Of a stretch of 64,000 nucleotides of DNA, positions 33,905 to 47,112 are shown one piece after another. The position numbers and the translations under genes are program-made. The stretch's first letter is position 1. Each line of letters starts with the position of its first letter. Below the pieces are notes generated by a model. That model was not told where the DNA came from. It saw nothing but the letters and a program-made list of their open reading frames with translations, and searched no databases. Origin of the DNA: Panagrolaimus kolymaensis (lineage: Eukaryota > Nematoda > Chromadorea > Rhabditida > Panagrolaimidae); assembly GCA_028622995.1 (NCBI GenBank), contig JAJQJQ010000044.1:1612001-1676000 (forward strand), in the 5' to 3' direction.

Positions 33905-34904
33905 TTATTCTTTAACATATTTGCACTGCATCCAGCGCCTATACATTTTAACTTGTTTTGCTCTATTAACAATTAGTCTTTTATCAACAATATTTTCGAG
34001 CTTTTTCAAACCAGCATCAGTAAAGAGATCATGAAGTTCATCGGATGTGAAGAAGTATACCAGAGTGTTGTCACCACGACAATAAAAGTTATCAGCTATG
34101 AATCGTCCACCTTTGAATCGAAGTTGAGTTAAATCATGTCTGCCATAATCTTTTAACATCAGCTTTCCACCAGGTTTTAGAAGTTTGACGAGATTTTGAA
34201 TGGCAATTTTGTGATGAGTTGGAGGTATTGCAGAAAGAACATAAATACAGAGAATAAAGTCAATTGATCCTTCAGGAAAAGCAACATTTGGTTGAGTAAT
34301 ATCCCATACAGAAGCTTCACAGCGATGTCGTTCTTTCAAGTATTGAGGATTTTGTTTGACGATATCGATGGCAGTGGAAGAATAATCTGATAAACACATG
34401 TAAAGATTGGGATTTGCTTCAAGAAGAGGAAACGTCGTATTGCCAACTCCACATCCAACTTCATATACTCGTAACATTTCATCCTAAAAACGAACAGGAT
34501 GAAAGGAAAAATGTTAAATAAAAAAACAAAAATAATCTCCAAACAGTTGATTCAACAGAGTAAAACTAACTCACCGGTGTTCCACCATAAAAAAGTTCCG
34601 GTGCTTCTCGAGTAAGCCATTTGCGATCCATAAAAAATTTGTTTGAATGCGTTGAATAAAACGAATTCCATTGATTTGAAGGATTTTCAACAAGTTTGCT
34701 TGCCTTTTCTTCATCCACAGCTGATTCTTTTTGCTTTTCAATTGTTGTTCGAACTATTTCTTCATGTTCAGGTGGGAATTCAACATTATCCCATGCATTA
34801 TGATTAAATACAGCTCCTTCATCTTCAAGATAACGTTCACCAAAATCTTTACCAGTTAATGGTCGAGTTCTCACTGTCGATTCTTCTTCCTTTTCTTCAG
34901 ACAT
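33905..34904 (-). CDS. METTL2: METTL2/METTL8-type tRNA 3-methylcytidine methyltransferase
   Basis: Two exons, 34904-34575 and 34483-33905, 302 aa. The wording FGERYLEDE, VFNHNAWDNVE, WNSFYSTHSNKFFMDRKWL, VYEVGCGVGNTTFPLLE, IDFILCIYVLSAIPP, GGKLMLKDYGRHDLTQLRF and DNTLVYFFTSDEL is that of the METTL2/6/8 family, with the N-terminal part typical of METTL2. The enzyme forms m3C at position 32 of certain tRNAs in the cytosol. Length is slightly below human METTL2. It appears to be the first gene of a two-gene unit with NSUN5. Confidence 0.93.
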
Positions 34905-35584
34905 TTTGATGAAAGCTATAAAAAGCAGATAACAAAATTTGACGAAGCTCAGAAACTTTTTATAAATATTTATTTTGAGTAAAAATTGGAATAACTCGAT
35001 TAAACAATGTTAAACTAATAAGGAAAAGGACAACAACTCGAAAGCTTTACTAAAACTATTTCTAACTCATACATTTTGACTTTGACCTGATCTGTTAACA
35101 CCACAAAAAAGTAAATCTCTCAAAGTTTATAAAACAACAAAACCTACAAGAACATGACTATCATAAACACCCTTTCTAATTGTAATCTTTTTAGCTAATA
35201 CATTAGAAATAATGTTAGCTGTTTCATAATATATTGGATCCATGAGCAATAATAAAAAAAAGGTTTCAGAATCAGAAAGAAAGATTTAGAGTTTTGAAAG
35301 ATTCAAAGAAGTTAGAAGTTTTTTTTGGGGAATGAAAAATTTCAAATTCCCTCTTTTTTTTCATTGGGCTCCTCTTTCTTTCGTTTCAAGAATTTTATTT
35401 GTAAGTTTGATGACAAAAAAAATTTGAATGGTCCTTCATTTTTCTTTCATCCGTGTTTCATATTTTTTTGAAGACATTCCTTCGTTCATTTTGTCGTTGC
35501 TTTCTTCTTTCAAACTTTACTTCGAACATTTTCAATTCAACTGTTTTTTAGTGCTTCAAATCAATCATCATTCATTAATTAATC
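34905..35584. promoter_or_regulatory. Divergent spacer between METTL2 and RPN5
   Basis: Contains both promoters. A TTTTTTAG at about 35544-35551 lies 34 bp before the RPN5 start and may be a leader acceptor. No exon seen. Confidence 0.5.
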
Positions 35585-37300
35585 ATGGACGATAATCGTA
35601 AAGCAATTCCTGTTGAAAGTCGTGATCCAATTCCTGTTGAACCTATGCAAGTTGATAAACCAACAGATGCTGATGAACTTGCACATCTTTCGGCTCAAGT
35701 TGATGATGGACGAATTGTTAAAATGGAAGTGGATTATTGCAAACAAGTTGATGAAGCTCTTCCTAAAGCATCTAATCTTGCTAAAGTAAGTCTTTAATTT
35801 GTATCTTCCGATTTTAACATCTTTCTTTTTTTCAGACTGGTGACATCAATGGAGCTGTCGAAAGTCTCGCTTCACTTGAAAAGCAATCTCGTCTTGGTTG
35901 TGATATGAAATCCAATAGTCGTCTCATTCGTCATATGGTCAAACTTGCATTCGATGGACAGAAATGGGATCTTCTCAATGAAACTATCAATGTCTTATCA
36001 AAGAAGCGTGCAATCATCAAGTTTGCTATTCGTAACATGGTTAGTTTCTCGTGCTATCATTAAATATTAATACATTTCTTCTCTTTCAGATTCGTGATTG
36101 CTGTGAGATGGTTGACAAGATATCCGATGATAAAGAAAAGAATCGTCTAATTGAAACTCTTAGAACTGTCACCGCTGGAAAGATTTATGTTGAAGTTGAA
36201 CGTGCTCGATTGACCAAACGTCTTGTTGAACAATCTGAAAAAGAAAACAAGGTTGATGATGCATGGACTCTCTTGATGGATCTTCAAGTTGAAACTTATG
36301 GTTCAATGGAAATGTTAGAAAAGGTCCAGTTCTTGCTCTATCAAATGAAATTATCTGTTCAACGTAAAGATTTCGTTCGAGCTTCTATCATTTCCAAGAA
36401 GATCAGCATCAAGTTCTTTGACAACAAGTCCGATGAGGTTGGTTTTACACTATTACTTATGCCGTTATTCAATCATTTTTCAGATTCAAAACATGAAAAT
36501 TGAATATTACAAGTACATGGTCGAAATTGGTCTTCAAGAAAACAACTATCTTGATGTTTGTCGTCATTATCGTGCACTCTTCGAAACTGCAAAAATTCAA
36601 GCTGATAAAGACAAAATGAAAGAAGTTCTCAAATGTGTTGTTCTTTTCATCATTTTGACTCCTCATGGTAATGAACAATGGGATCTCGTACATCGTATTC
36701 ATCTTATTCGTCAAATGGAACTTATTCCTGAATACAATGTTTTGCTTGAACTTTTCATCAATGAAGAAATTATTCCATGGAAAGAAGTTATCGATAAATA
36801 TGAAACTTTACTTCGACAAGGTGTTACTGGTAATGCGCCTACTCATGTGTTCTCAAACTCTGATGAAGGAAATAAGCGATGGAAAAGCTTTCATGAACGT
36901 GTTGGAGAACATGTAAGTACTTTGGACTTGCTTTATGGTTTATTACTTTTTTCATTTTTAGAATATGCGTATGGTCTCAAAGTATTACACTCAAATTACA
37001 TTTGAACGTATGGCTGAAATCCTTGAATATCCTGTTGATGAAATGGAAGCATTCTTATGTAATCTCATTGTAACTGGTATTATTCCTGATGCTAAAATTC
37101 ATCGTCCTTCTCGTATCATCAAACTTCGTGCTCGTCGTGCTGATATTGATACGCTTGATTCATGGGGTAATAATGTCAAGAAGCTTACTGATATTCTCAA
37201 CAAAGTCTCACATTTAATTCTCAAAGAAGAAATGGTTCATCGTCATCTTGGTGAAGGACAACCACCTCAACCTCAACAACAACCAACTCGTAAAGTATAA
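35585..37300 (+). CDS. rpn-5: 26S proteasome lid subunit RPN5 (PSMD12)
   Basis: Exons 35585-35785, 35836-36039, 36090-36437, 36484-36912 and 36962-37300, all phase 0, give 506 aa. Human PSMD12 has 456, and the excess is mostly the charged N terminus and a Gln/Pro tail. The helical-repeat wording (KIYVEVERARLTKRL, DDAWTLLMDLQVETYGSM, EYYKYMVEIGLQENNYLDVC) leads into a C-terminal PCI domain (VSKYYTQITFERMAEIL, ILNKVSHLILKEEMVHR). RPN5 is a scaffold of the 19S regulatory lid. Introns are 45-50 bp. Confidence 0.95.
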
Positions 37301-37630
37301 ATTTTAACTGTGTTTTTCAATTTCATGTGTTATAATAAAGTATTTATTTCGTGCTATGTTTTGTTTTCTTGTGTTTATGGGTGCGGGAGAAAGAGGATGG
37401 ATGAAGGAAGGAAGGGTATATAAATGATAAAAACTTCAAAATAATTTTTCTTTCTTTTGAAGTATTTTATCGGTGTTAAAAAGAAAGAATTTTTTTGTTG
37501 TTTTGTCGGTATTTTTCTTTTGAATCATAACTTTGTCATCAGCGTTGAATAATTGGAAGAAGGAAAAACTAAACTTTTTTGTAGTCGTTGGTTGAAGGCT
37601 AATTTTAGGCTAATAATAACTTTTGATTGA
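37301..37630. promoter_or_regulatory. Spacer upstream of the K2P channel
   Basis: 330 bp between two same-strand genes. AATAAAG near 37335 is a likely RPN5 poly(A) signal. TTTTAG at about 37603-37608 precedes the channel start by some 22 bp and could be a leader acceptor. Confidence 0.45.
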
Positions 37631-40170
37631 ATGGAATCTGCTTCGAAGAAAGATGATGGATTACGATTAGAAACGGAATTTGAAAAACATCATCGAATTG
37701 TTGAAAATTATCTTAAAAATCGAAGCAATTGTATCGTACTTAAAATTGATACAGGTATTGAAGATGATTTATCGCCTTTTGGATTTCACTTTGAATTGGA
37801 TAAACAAAAATATTTTAAAATAATTAAAGAAAATCGCAGAAAGAAATTTACTCGATGGTTTCATTGGATTGCATTGTATCATCATAAATTTGGTATTCGT
37901 CATTTATTACTCGTTGGTTTAATCGTTTTATACACGATTGGTGGAGGTTTAATGTTTTATGAAATTGAAAAGGATAATGAAGATAAGGTAATAAATATTT
38001 AATTAAATGGAATGAAGAAGGAAGGTGTTTGGAAAAAAGGGTTCAAAAAAGTCAGCCAAAATTTTTTTGGGAGGTTACTGTAGCACATGAAGGTAGTCGC
38101 TGCTTTAAAGCTTCCTTTAACAGTCGCATTTACCATTTTTTTACTCCATTTTTTAAATTTGTTTTCCATGTTAGTTTTAATGAATCTTTTTGGCTTTTAC
38201 TTACTAATGTCAAAATTTGTTGAAAGTTTTTTTAAAGCTTCTTTAACCACGCAACTTTGCAGCGAATTTTTACATAAGTTTGTTAGGTGCATTTTTCAGC
38301 CATGATTTTTTTTATGATAATTATGTTTACACAATTTGGGTCTAAATACCGTATATCATCAATCAGTCTTTTTCCATTCATTCATATTGAGAAACAGTTT
38401 TGTAGTATGTATGACGCAATTAGACCCAAAAAAAACCAACCAACCAAAAAATGCTTTTGTATTTTTTGTTTTTTGTAGCAAAGCCGCCGCCGCTGCCTTT
38501 TTAGCTTTACCGCCCGCTGCTATTATAATAATAATATTTTTTTTTATTATCAATTATCTATCTTTCATTTTTGGTGCTGGCTAAAAATAGAGAGTTTATT
38601 ATGCTTTTGATTTTTTTAAAGTTTGATTTACAATGATTTTTTTATTGCCACACCAAAAAAAGATCAAACTGTAATTTAACAAACAAACAAAAAAGACAAA
38701 TCAAAAATACAAAAAAGTGATCCAATGTTTCACAAAATTATTGAAAGAATTTTTTTAGGTTCTGAATTCCATTGTAACTAATCTCCGCTCATTGATAGCA
38801 AATTTAACGAATGAATCAATAATTTTTGCGGAATCAAACGTTTCGGATGCTTTAAAATTCGAAGAAATTTCCCTTCTCATTGAAGATTATTACAAAATGA
38901 TGCTTGATTCGGAATCGAAATTTGTTGGAAGTGCGTTGCATAAAAGTGAAAATATGGATTTACGTCGAACTTGGTCATTTAGTTCAGGAATATTTTATTC
39001 CATGACTTTATTTACTACGATTGGTTATGGAACGATTGCGTGTGGAACATTTTTAGGCCAACTTTTAACTATTATTTATTCATGCATTGGAATTCCTTTA
39101 ATGTTAGTAGTTTTGGGAGATGTTGGAAATTTAATTGTTCGTTTTGTAACTATCACATACGCATTTATTTACATAAAAATTCGAAAATGTTTTATTAAAA
39201 AATTTAATAATAATAATAATAATGAAAAAATTAATTCTGACGCCGCCGAAGATGATGAAACTTTTGAATTACCTATTTTAGTTGCACTTTTAGTTATATT
39301 AATATATATTTTTATTTGTGCATCGATTGTTCATTATTTTGATTACATGGAAGGTGTATATGCTGGCTTACCTATGTGGCAATCAATATATTTTTCTTCC
39401 ATTTCATTTTTAACTATTGGCTTGGGTGATGTCATGCCTAATAATATTCATGTAAGTCCCGTCCCGGCTGTCGTTTCACCATGAAAAATTATAATAATAA
39501 ATGTATTTCGAATGGAAAAATAATAACAAAAGCATAAAAATTTCTTAAATTTTTTTGACACTTTTTTGCGTTTATTAAATTTTCTTATTTCAGTATTCTC
39601 CATTTTTACCTTTCATGTTTTTAATTGGTTTGGCTATGGTTGGAATGATAAATAGCACATTTTATACTAAAATGGAAACATCATTTTTTTCGTTTATTGA
39701 TAAAATAGAAAAAGGTTTAGAACGAATTCATCGAGAACATCAAACTCATGGATATGGAACCTTTTTGGTAAGTGTTAAAGACATTCTACGAAAAAAGATT
39801 GATGTGGCATCCATAATTTATCAAATTTTTTTTGACCTAAGTTCAATTGTTTTTTTAGCATCTCTCAGAATTTTTTAAAATAGCGGCTCTAGCTATTCCA
39901 AAACCCATTTATTCTCATGACATTCAATATGATTCAAAAGGTCGTCGATCAATTGGAATTCAAGTTGGAGTATCGCTGGAGCCTCCAAAACCAAAAACAC
40001 TTTCGCAAAATGGAAAGAAAATTGAAAGGGTTTCATCAGAAAAAATTATTTCCCGAAAAGTTTCAATTCCAAAAAGAATTCGAGCGCCAACATTGGGAGC
40101 CTTTGGATTTTTTGGTGATCCTGTTATTGTTAAAGCTAGCGATGTTATAAGTAATAAAGGAAATAAATAA
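37631..40170 (+). CDS. Two-pore-domain potassium channel, TWK type
   Basis: Exons 37631-37987, 38759-39451, 39594-39767 and 39859-40170, all phase 0, give 511 aa. The plan is TM1 (HLLLVGLIVLYTIGGGLMFYE), a long extracellular loop with N-glycosylation sites, pore 1 with the filter TTIGYGTI, then TM2 (IIYSCIGIPLMLVVLGDVGN). A cytoplasmic Asn-rich loop, TM3, pore 2 with LTIGLGDVMP and TM4 (FMFLIGLAMVGMINSTFY) follow. This is the two-pore, four-helix layout of TWIK/TWK leak channels, a family greatly expanded in nematodes. The C-terminal tail is basic with several serines. The first intron is 771 bp, unusually long here. Confidence 0.93.
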
Positions 40171-43100
40171 TTAAAGAATTTTTGTTTGAAAGTTATTTTT
40201 TGCCATAAATAAATGCTTCCGAATTCCATTCTTTATTAAAAAAATTTTGATAAGCATTTCTTTTTTTGATTTATGAATTATTTTTTGCTCTTGGCCACTT
40301 TGAAAAAATAAAAAATGAAATAAAAATTTCCATGGAAATATCTTTTGGTTGGCTCTTCTTTAATTCATGGCAACCAAAAATTCGACCTTCAAAGAAAAAG
40401 CTTCAATGTTGAAAAGAAAAAAAACAGAGTCATTCTTTCTTTATTTTATTTTTTTTCCAGGAAAAACGCAAAGATTTTCTCGATCTTTTTTATTTGAATA
40501 TTTTAACTTTCATTCAATCTTCTTTATTTTTTTGTAAAACTTAATTATTAATATTTAAAAAAAATCACAGTTAGTGTATACCCTGATTAATTAGGTCCAA
40601 AATTAAAAAATTAAAATACAGGATGATGAAATAAAAATATAAAATCGCTATAATAATAGGATATTTAAAAAAATATTTTCATCCAAAAATTAAACTTATG
40701 ATATGTACAAGATAAAAAAAGAAAATCTTTCAACTAATGGAAAATTAAGCACAATTAAAAAAAGAAAAAGAAAAAATAAAAGTTTAAATTTACTTTTGTT
40801 TATATTTATATAAATTTACCACACTTCGAAATGATTCAAGGAAGAAAAGAAAGCATAATATTTTTTTGTGAAGTTTTCAAAGATTTTTTACAAAGGATTT
40901 TTTTTAATATTTTGCAAAAACAAAGCATTTTCAAATAATTTTTTTTCTTCTTCAAAATTTATATTTTATCTTTGATATTTGAAACATAACATAAATTGAT
41001 TGTGGTGCTTTTTAATCTCGAAGAGAAAAGCCATCGATTTCATTACAAAATAAACCCATTTGATTTTTAAAAAAAGAATAAATAAAGTTTTGTTGAATTT
41101 TTCTATTTCGTATATTTCTTTTTATTTATTTATAATAAAGCAAAATATTTAAAAATTTATAAATACTTTGTTGTTTTATCCCTTTTTTTTAATGGCCCAG
41201 AATTGTCTTTAAAAAAAGGTTATTAAATGCTTTAAAAAAATATTCCAAAAAACTCATTTAATCACGCACATACGCACGCTATTATTTTTTCTTTCTTTTC
41301 CCTTTCTTTTTTGTTTGAAAATAAAAATAATCCAAACAAAAACAAAAGAAAAAATAAGACAATTTTTTATTTTTATTAAAGCTTTAATAATTTTTTTGTT
41401 AGATAATTGCACTTTTTTGTTGAGATTTTGTTGATGCTAAAACAAAGCCAAAAAATGCAGAAATTAGTCTACTAAATTTCATCGTATGTTTTTCAAAGTC
41501 TTTCTTTTTTGTATTTCTTTTTTTTTTTGTGAAAACTTCTAAAAAAAAGTCTGGGAAATAAATTATTATCCTTCAAAAAAAAAATGCCTTGAGCGTGAAT
41601 AATTTTTTTTACTTCGTCATTCGTTAGTTATTTTTTCTTTTTCTTTTGCTTTGCTTTTTTTTAAATGAAAACGATGGGAAAGGCATCCACGAGAACTCTG
41701 TTATTGTTGACTTAAATTTTTCTTTTCTTATTTCTCTGCTGCTTGAAGGAAATGAAAGGGAAATTGTAAAGCGAATCGCTTCTTTGTTGTTTAGTTTTCT
41801 TGTGTAAGAATCTTTTTAAGGTTTTTGTTTTTATAAATCAAAAAAATTTTTTATTAAAAACCCAAACAAAAATGGGTGGAAAACTTGCTTCCTTCATCGT
41901 AGATTTTTTTTTGGAAATTTGTTTCAAAAATCAAATCCTTTTTTGAAACTCTTGATTTTTCGCATTCTTTGTGGCCCAATTTTATTACCGACTTTTTTTT
42001 TAAATTTTGAAAAAGTAAGTACATCTTTTATTTCTAAATTTTTTCATTAGCCAAAATGTCAACAATAATACCACCATTTTTTTCTCTTAAAAATGATGAG
42101 TATGTTCTAATAACAAATTTTTTTACAAGCAACAATAAACTCATGTTTTTTTTCTCTCCAAAAAAGCTTGCACTTTACTTAAATCTTTTAAAGAAAAAAT
42201 CTTATTTTCCTATTTTTTTAATTTGAAAAAAAATAGAAGCAAAAATAAAATTACTTCAGAGCCAAAAAAACAAAAAACAAAAGCAAAGAGATAAAAAATA
42301 AAAATAAAGTAAAAATACATAACAATTTCTTGCCGTCGTCTCATTTTACCACTTTACCATCTTCTTTTTTTATTTTTGTTTCTCAAGAAGCTATTATTGG
42401 TTGCTCCTCCATTTTTGGAGACTCTTTAGTCAAAAAAATAGAAAACTAAAAAAAAGAAAGAAAGTGGCGGTCATTTATTTTCTTCATTTTCTTCAAATGG
42501 CAAAGATTTTTATCTTTTTTGTTTTTTACTTTTGTGTCGCATCCTCAGTCATTTTCCAGTTTTTCGTTTCTTCCGGTGAATCTCTGACTCTCCATTCATC
42601 GTCTGCTTAAACGTGAAAATGTCATGAAACTTAGACTTACAAAAACAAAAAAAAACTTTACATAAATCCCTTGAGGCATTTATTTATTTTATAAAGAAAA
42701 AAAATGGGGGCGACACTCTTCTTCTTTGTTTTTTGTTTTCTTGTCTCAACTCCTTGTTGTCGCTTGCTTTTCGATCTATCTTCGTCTTTTAGAAGAAGAA
42801 GAAAAACATTTTTTTTTGTTTTAACTCGATTGATTGTGTCCTTCATCCTCTTTATCTTCGTCTTCCTCTTTTTTTTCTTTTTTTTAGCGACCATGCTGTC
42901 ACTTTTTCCGTGCTTCAACTCTATCTTTTCTTCTATTTTTTTTGCCATTTGTTTCGGTCTTAGATTTTTTAAAGCAAGTTTTGAATGAAATGAAAAAATT
43001 TGCCAAATGGTTTCACCTTCATTTTTTTATTTTGACGTTTTTTGTTATTTTTTTGTTCACTTGCTGCCTCTCTTATTTTTTTAATCCCATGATTGTTGCG

Positions 43101-43180
43101 ATTTTTTTCTTTTATTCTTTTGTTTTTCAGGCGATTAAATTTCGTAGCCTATAAAAATAAAAAATTAATAGAGCGGGAAA
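40171..43180. other. 3-kb AT-rich spacer
   Basis: No convincing gene. It contains one arm of a long-range inverted repeat (40240-40540) and T-rich frames at 42401-43154 that look spurious. Because the next gene seems to start inside an Ig/FN3-type protein, missing upstream exons could lie here, though I could not find one. Confidence 0.45.
40240..40540. repeat. Left arm of a long-range inverted repeat
   Basis: Reverse complement of 46330-46620. Shared landmarks are GGCCACTTTG, TTTCCATGGA, TTGAAGCTT-type and TTTTTTATTTGAATATTTT segments in the same order. The arms are roughly 5.8 kb apart. Confidence 0.75.
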
Positions 43181-46100
43181 ATGCCATCAGCAGATTTTAA
43201 ATGCAGTAAGTTTTTGACTTAAATATTTTATTTTCTACAGTAATTTTTTATTCTTAATTTTATTTCTTTTAAATCAAATCAAAGATGCAAAAATTTTTTT
43301 AATTAATGTCTCGAAAAGAGCAAAAATTTTTTTTCTGCATTTTTTAAAATTAAAATAAATTTGCTATAAGAATCCCGAAAATATTATTGTTTTAATTTAA
43401 ACAAAATGTAAAAAAAAGTTTTTTGGCTAAAGTCTCAGAAAAATTCGTAAACCTTTTTAGTTTCTTTTTGTAGTGACTGGTCGTAAGTAACTTTATTACA
43501 GATTTAAGCGAATTACCCTTTTTCGACAAATTGTTTTAAGGTCAAAAAAGAAGAAGCCTCCTTATATTTTATTTCATTCCATAGATTCAAAACAGAGGCT
43601 AAAGTACTAAAAAGAAGCTGGTACGGGTTGTTTCTTAAAAAGACATTTTTTTAATTTTATAAAATAAAATTTATTTATCAAATCTCATTTTTCTGAACAA
43701 AAAATTTTTTTAATAAATTTCTAAATTTTTTATTTCTGAAAATTTCTTAAAAACATTTTACCCAAATATTTTTAGGGCATGGTTGGCCTCCATCAATTTC
43801 ATCTTTTATTTTGGCAGATGTTGGAGATAATTATGCCATTTTACAATGGTTTACAACCTCTACAAAACCCAAGCATACTTTTGAATTGGATTATCAAATT
43901 TCGAGTTCATTTGATGATGAAATAATTTTACAAAAACGAATATTACCTAATTCTCAAAAACTTGTTATGCTTAAAGATCTCAAATCTTCAACAAATTATT
44001 CATCATCCATATTTTCTTATAATGAATGCGGCAAAAGTCCTACAACAAATTTAACTTTTGAAACTAAAACTAAAAGTAAGCCATTTTTATTTGCCGTCTC
44101 GAAATTCAAAAAAAAGTAAAAATTTTTATTTCTTATTTATTTTTTGTTTTTAGTTTTACATCCTGCTTTAACACATGTAATGCCACATGAAATAATTTTA
44201 TGCCTTATTGTATTTTTAATATGGGTTATAATATTACGACATTTTTTTGTTATATATAATCGTTTAGCTTTTGTAAGCCCATTAACATTAGGCGGGTATT
44301 TAACTCGAAAGCATAGTCTACCTCATCATAATCATCGATCAACTTCAACGTAGGTTTATTTTACATAATTAATATTCTTTTCGACTTTCGAAAAATCAAC
44401 GCCGAATTTTGTTTTATATTTTAAAATTTTTTTGTCGTTTATTTAATTTTTTAAAATTATAATGAAACGAAAATTTCATTAAAGAAAATGTTGACCAAAT
44501 TAATTTATTTACCCCCAACTATTTTGATTTTTATCGGGTTAAATCAAAGTAATAAATTTTATTTAGACGCATAAAAAAGGATCCACAACCACAACAATAA
44601 CAAAAAAGTTTCATTAAGAGCAGCTTTATTGATTAATTATTCGATCACCGCTCTTTTCTTTTTTTGACTCCTGTTTGTTAAAAAAAGCAAAAATAACTCT
44701 TTTTTTTTCTTTGATAGACAGACAAAAAACTTGAATGGAGATAAGATTAATTATTAAGAATTAATTAATTAAACATATTTTCGATTTAAGACTCGTAATG
44801 TATTTAGAATTTTAATTACTTTAATTGCAAATGCCCTTAAAAATTTTTTAAAAGCAAGACACTTTCCAACAAATTCTTTTAATAATATTTTCATATTTAG
44901 TAGTCGTTCATCATCCCGACATACATTAATATCAAAATCAAGTGGAGTCACTAAATTTAATATCCTTGAAAACGCTGTATGTACATGGCGTTCTGAAACA
45001 GTATTAAATGGAGGAAATGGAAGGAGAAGATTATCAGATAATTCAATGTTACCATATTTAAATCCATCAGAAAAAATTTCATATTATTCTAATTTATCTG
45101 GAAATACAACAACAAATACAAATACAAATAATACTTTTCGAGCTGGCGGCGGCGGCACAACAACTTCAAATACATCATTATTTACTACAACTGGAACCAA
45201 TCGATCATCATTTAGTGGAGGACCACAAATATTTCTAACCACCACCACTTCTAAACCAAATTCTCGTAGGCCATCATCGGGAACTGCTTATCAACAAGTG
45301 CTTCCACCAATTATGGATGATCAAAGTTTATATTCATGCCCAACGAATATGTCATTAGCTAATTCGGTGGCGGGAGAAGAAGAAATTTCTTCCATATCCA
45401 TTCGATCTTCATCAACTGCACCCATATTTCAACCCCTTCAAAATTGTTCATTTGATTCAAATGATGAAAGACAACAAATGCAAATTTATTCTTCTTCCAC
45501 CAATGAAACACCAACACCAACAACAGCAACAACAATAACTGAGCCATTATTAATTACGAGAAAAGTTAGCGAAGTTTTACTTGGTAAAGCTACGATTGAT
45601 ATTCGACGTTGTTCAACATTTTCCACGACATCGGATGGAGAAAAAAAGAGACAAAAAGATGAATCATCAATAAAAAGCAAAAATAATCATAATATTCGAA
45701 GAAAAACAATTTTACCATATTTTTCAAGCTTTCGTAATAGTTTAAGAAAAAAGAATAATAATAATAATATTAATATTAATAAATGCCAACAAATGGAAGC
45801 ATTAAAAGAAGAAAGAGAAGCCACACCCACCATTATTGCAATTGATGATTATCAAAATTGTTGGAAGCATTCAATTCGAAAACAACAAAAACAGGTATGT
45901 AAAATTCTATTTTTTTTTGGAATTTTTAAAACAACAAAAATAAAAACCGATAAAATAAGGATGTAATTAAAAAAATAATGTTAAATTTCTTTCACGAATC
46001 AAAGCTTTAGTTTCTAATATTTTCCTTTTTTTCTTTCAATAATCAATGTCAGAGAGAATCTGCTAATTTCTTTTTCCATACTTTTTTTTATTGAAAACTT

Positions 46101-46914
46101 TAAGAGGAGGAATTATTAATTTTATGCCTTTTCCGGCAGATGTCGATGAAGGCATTGATTCAAAAAAAATTATTGTTGCTTTTTCATTTAAATCTGAAAC
46201 TTTGTTTTTATCTCCTATCATTCACTTGCTCAACCAAACCTTCAAGTATATTAAGCTTTTAATAATAAGTTTTAATATTTATCGACTTTAATCAGAATTT
46301 TTCTTCTGATTTAAAGGATATTTAAAATTTAGATATACAAGAAATAATAAAAAAAATTCATTGAAAGTAAAAATATTCAAATAAAAAAGGTTGAAGAAAT
46401 CTCTGCCTTTTCTTGGAAAAAAATAAAATAAAGAAAGAATGACTCTGTTTTTTTTCTTTCAACATTGAAGCTTTTCTTTGAAGGCCGAATTTTTGGTTGC
46501 CATGAATAAAAGAAGAGTCAACCAACATAATTTCCATGGATATATTTTCATTTCATTTTTTACTTTTTCAAAGTGGCCGACAACAAAAAATTCTAATAAA
46601 TCAAAATATTCAAAAGGATGACTTTCTAAGACGCAAAAAAAAAAGAGTGAAAATGGAAAAAATATTAACTTTTCTTTATTCAAAACTTTAAAATTTAAAT
46701 CAGAGAAATTAAAAGTTTATAATAAAAATTGAAAACTTTTTTTTGAATTTGATTAAAATAAATTAATATTTATTCATATTTTTAGGAAACCAAATCGCTA
46801 TTGAGTACTCCAATATCCATGCATCCACCAGCCCTTTCCGCTGATGAATCATTTGATTCTTATGTTACGGCTTCAGATGTAATAATTAAAATTGATTCGG
46901 ATAATGATGAATGA
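43181..46914 (+). CDS. Single-pass membrane protein with a fibronectin type III domain (5' end uncertain)
   Basis: Exons 43181-43205, 43776-44075, 44154-44349, 44901-45894 and 46786-46914 give 547 aa. Residues about 12-107 look like an FN3 domain (PPSISSFILADVGDNYAILQW, DLKSSTNYSSSIFSYNECGKS). A transmembrane helix spans about 122-142, and a 400-residue cytoplasmic tail rich in Ser, Thr and Asn ends in VTASDVIIKI. The first residues MPSADFKC resemble the end of an Ig domain, so more N-terminal exons are probable. Ig/FN3 proteins of this layout act in adhesion or axon guidance; I cannot name this one. Intron 4 (45895-46785) carries the right arm of a long-range inverted repeat. Confidence 0.7.
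46330..46620. repeat. Right arm of the long-range inverted repeat
   Basis: Lies in an intron of the FN3 gene and is the reverse complement of 40240-40540. It may be a dispersed repeat of which two copies happen to fall in this window. Confidence 0.75.
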
Positions 46915-47112
46915 ATGAATAAAAGAATTTTATTTTCACATTTATGTACAAACAAACAAAAAACATTTTTTTTCTTTAAAAAAGACACACAACAAAAGTA
47001 TTTCAAAAAAAAATTTAGTATTTAATAAAATAAAATTAAGTTTATTTTTTTCATTTTTTTCCAGAATTTTAAAATGAGATCATAGAAATTAATTTTTTGA
47101 TATCAAAGTTTT

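Noticed and set aside
46459..46683. 74-codon minus frame in the FN3 intron
   Set aside because: Lies in the inverted repeat arm; the other arm does not keep this frame open convincingly.
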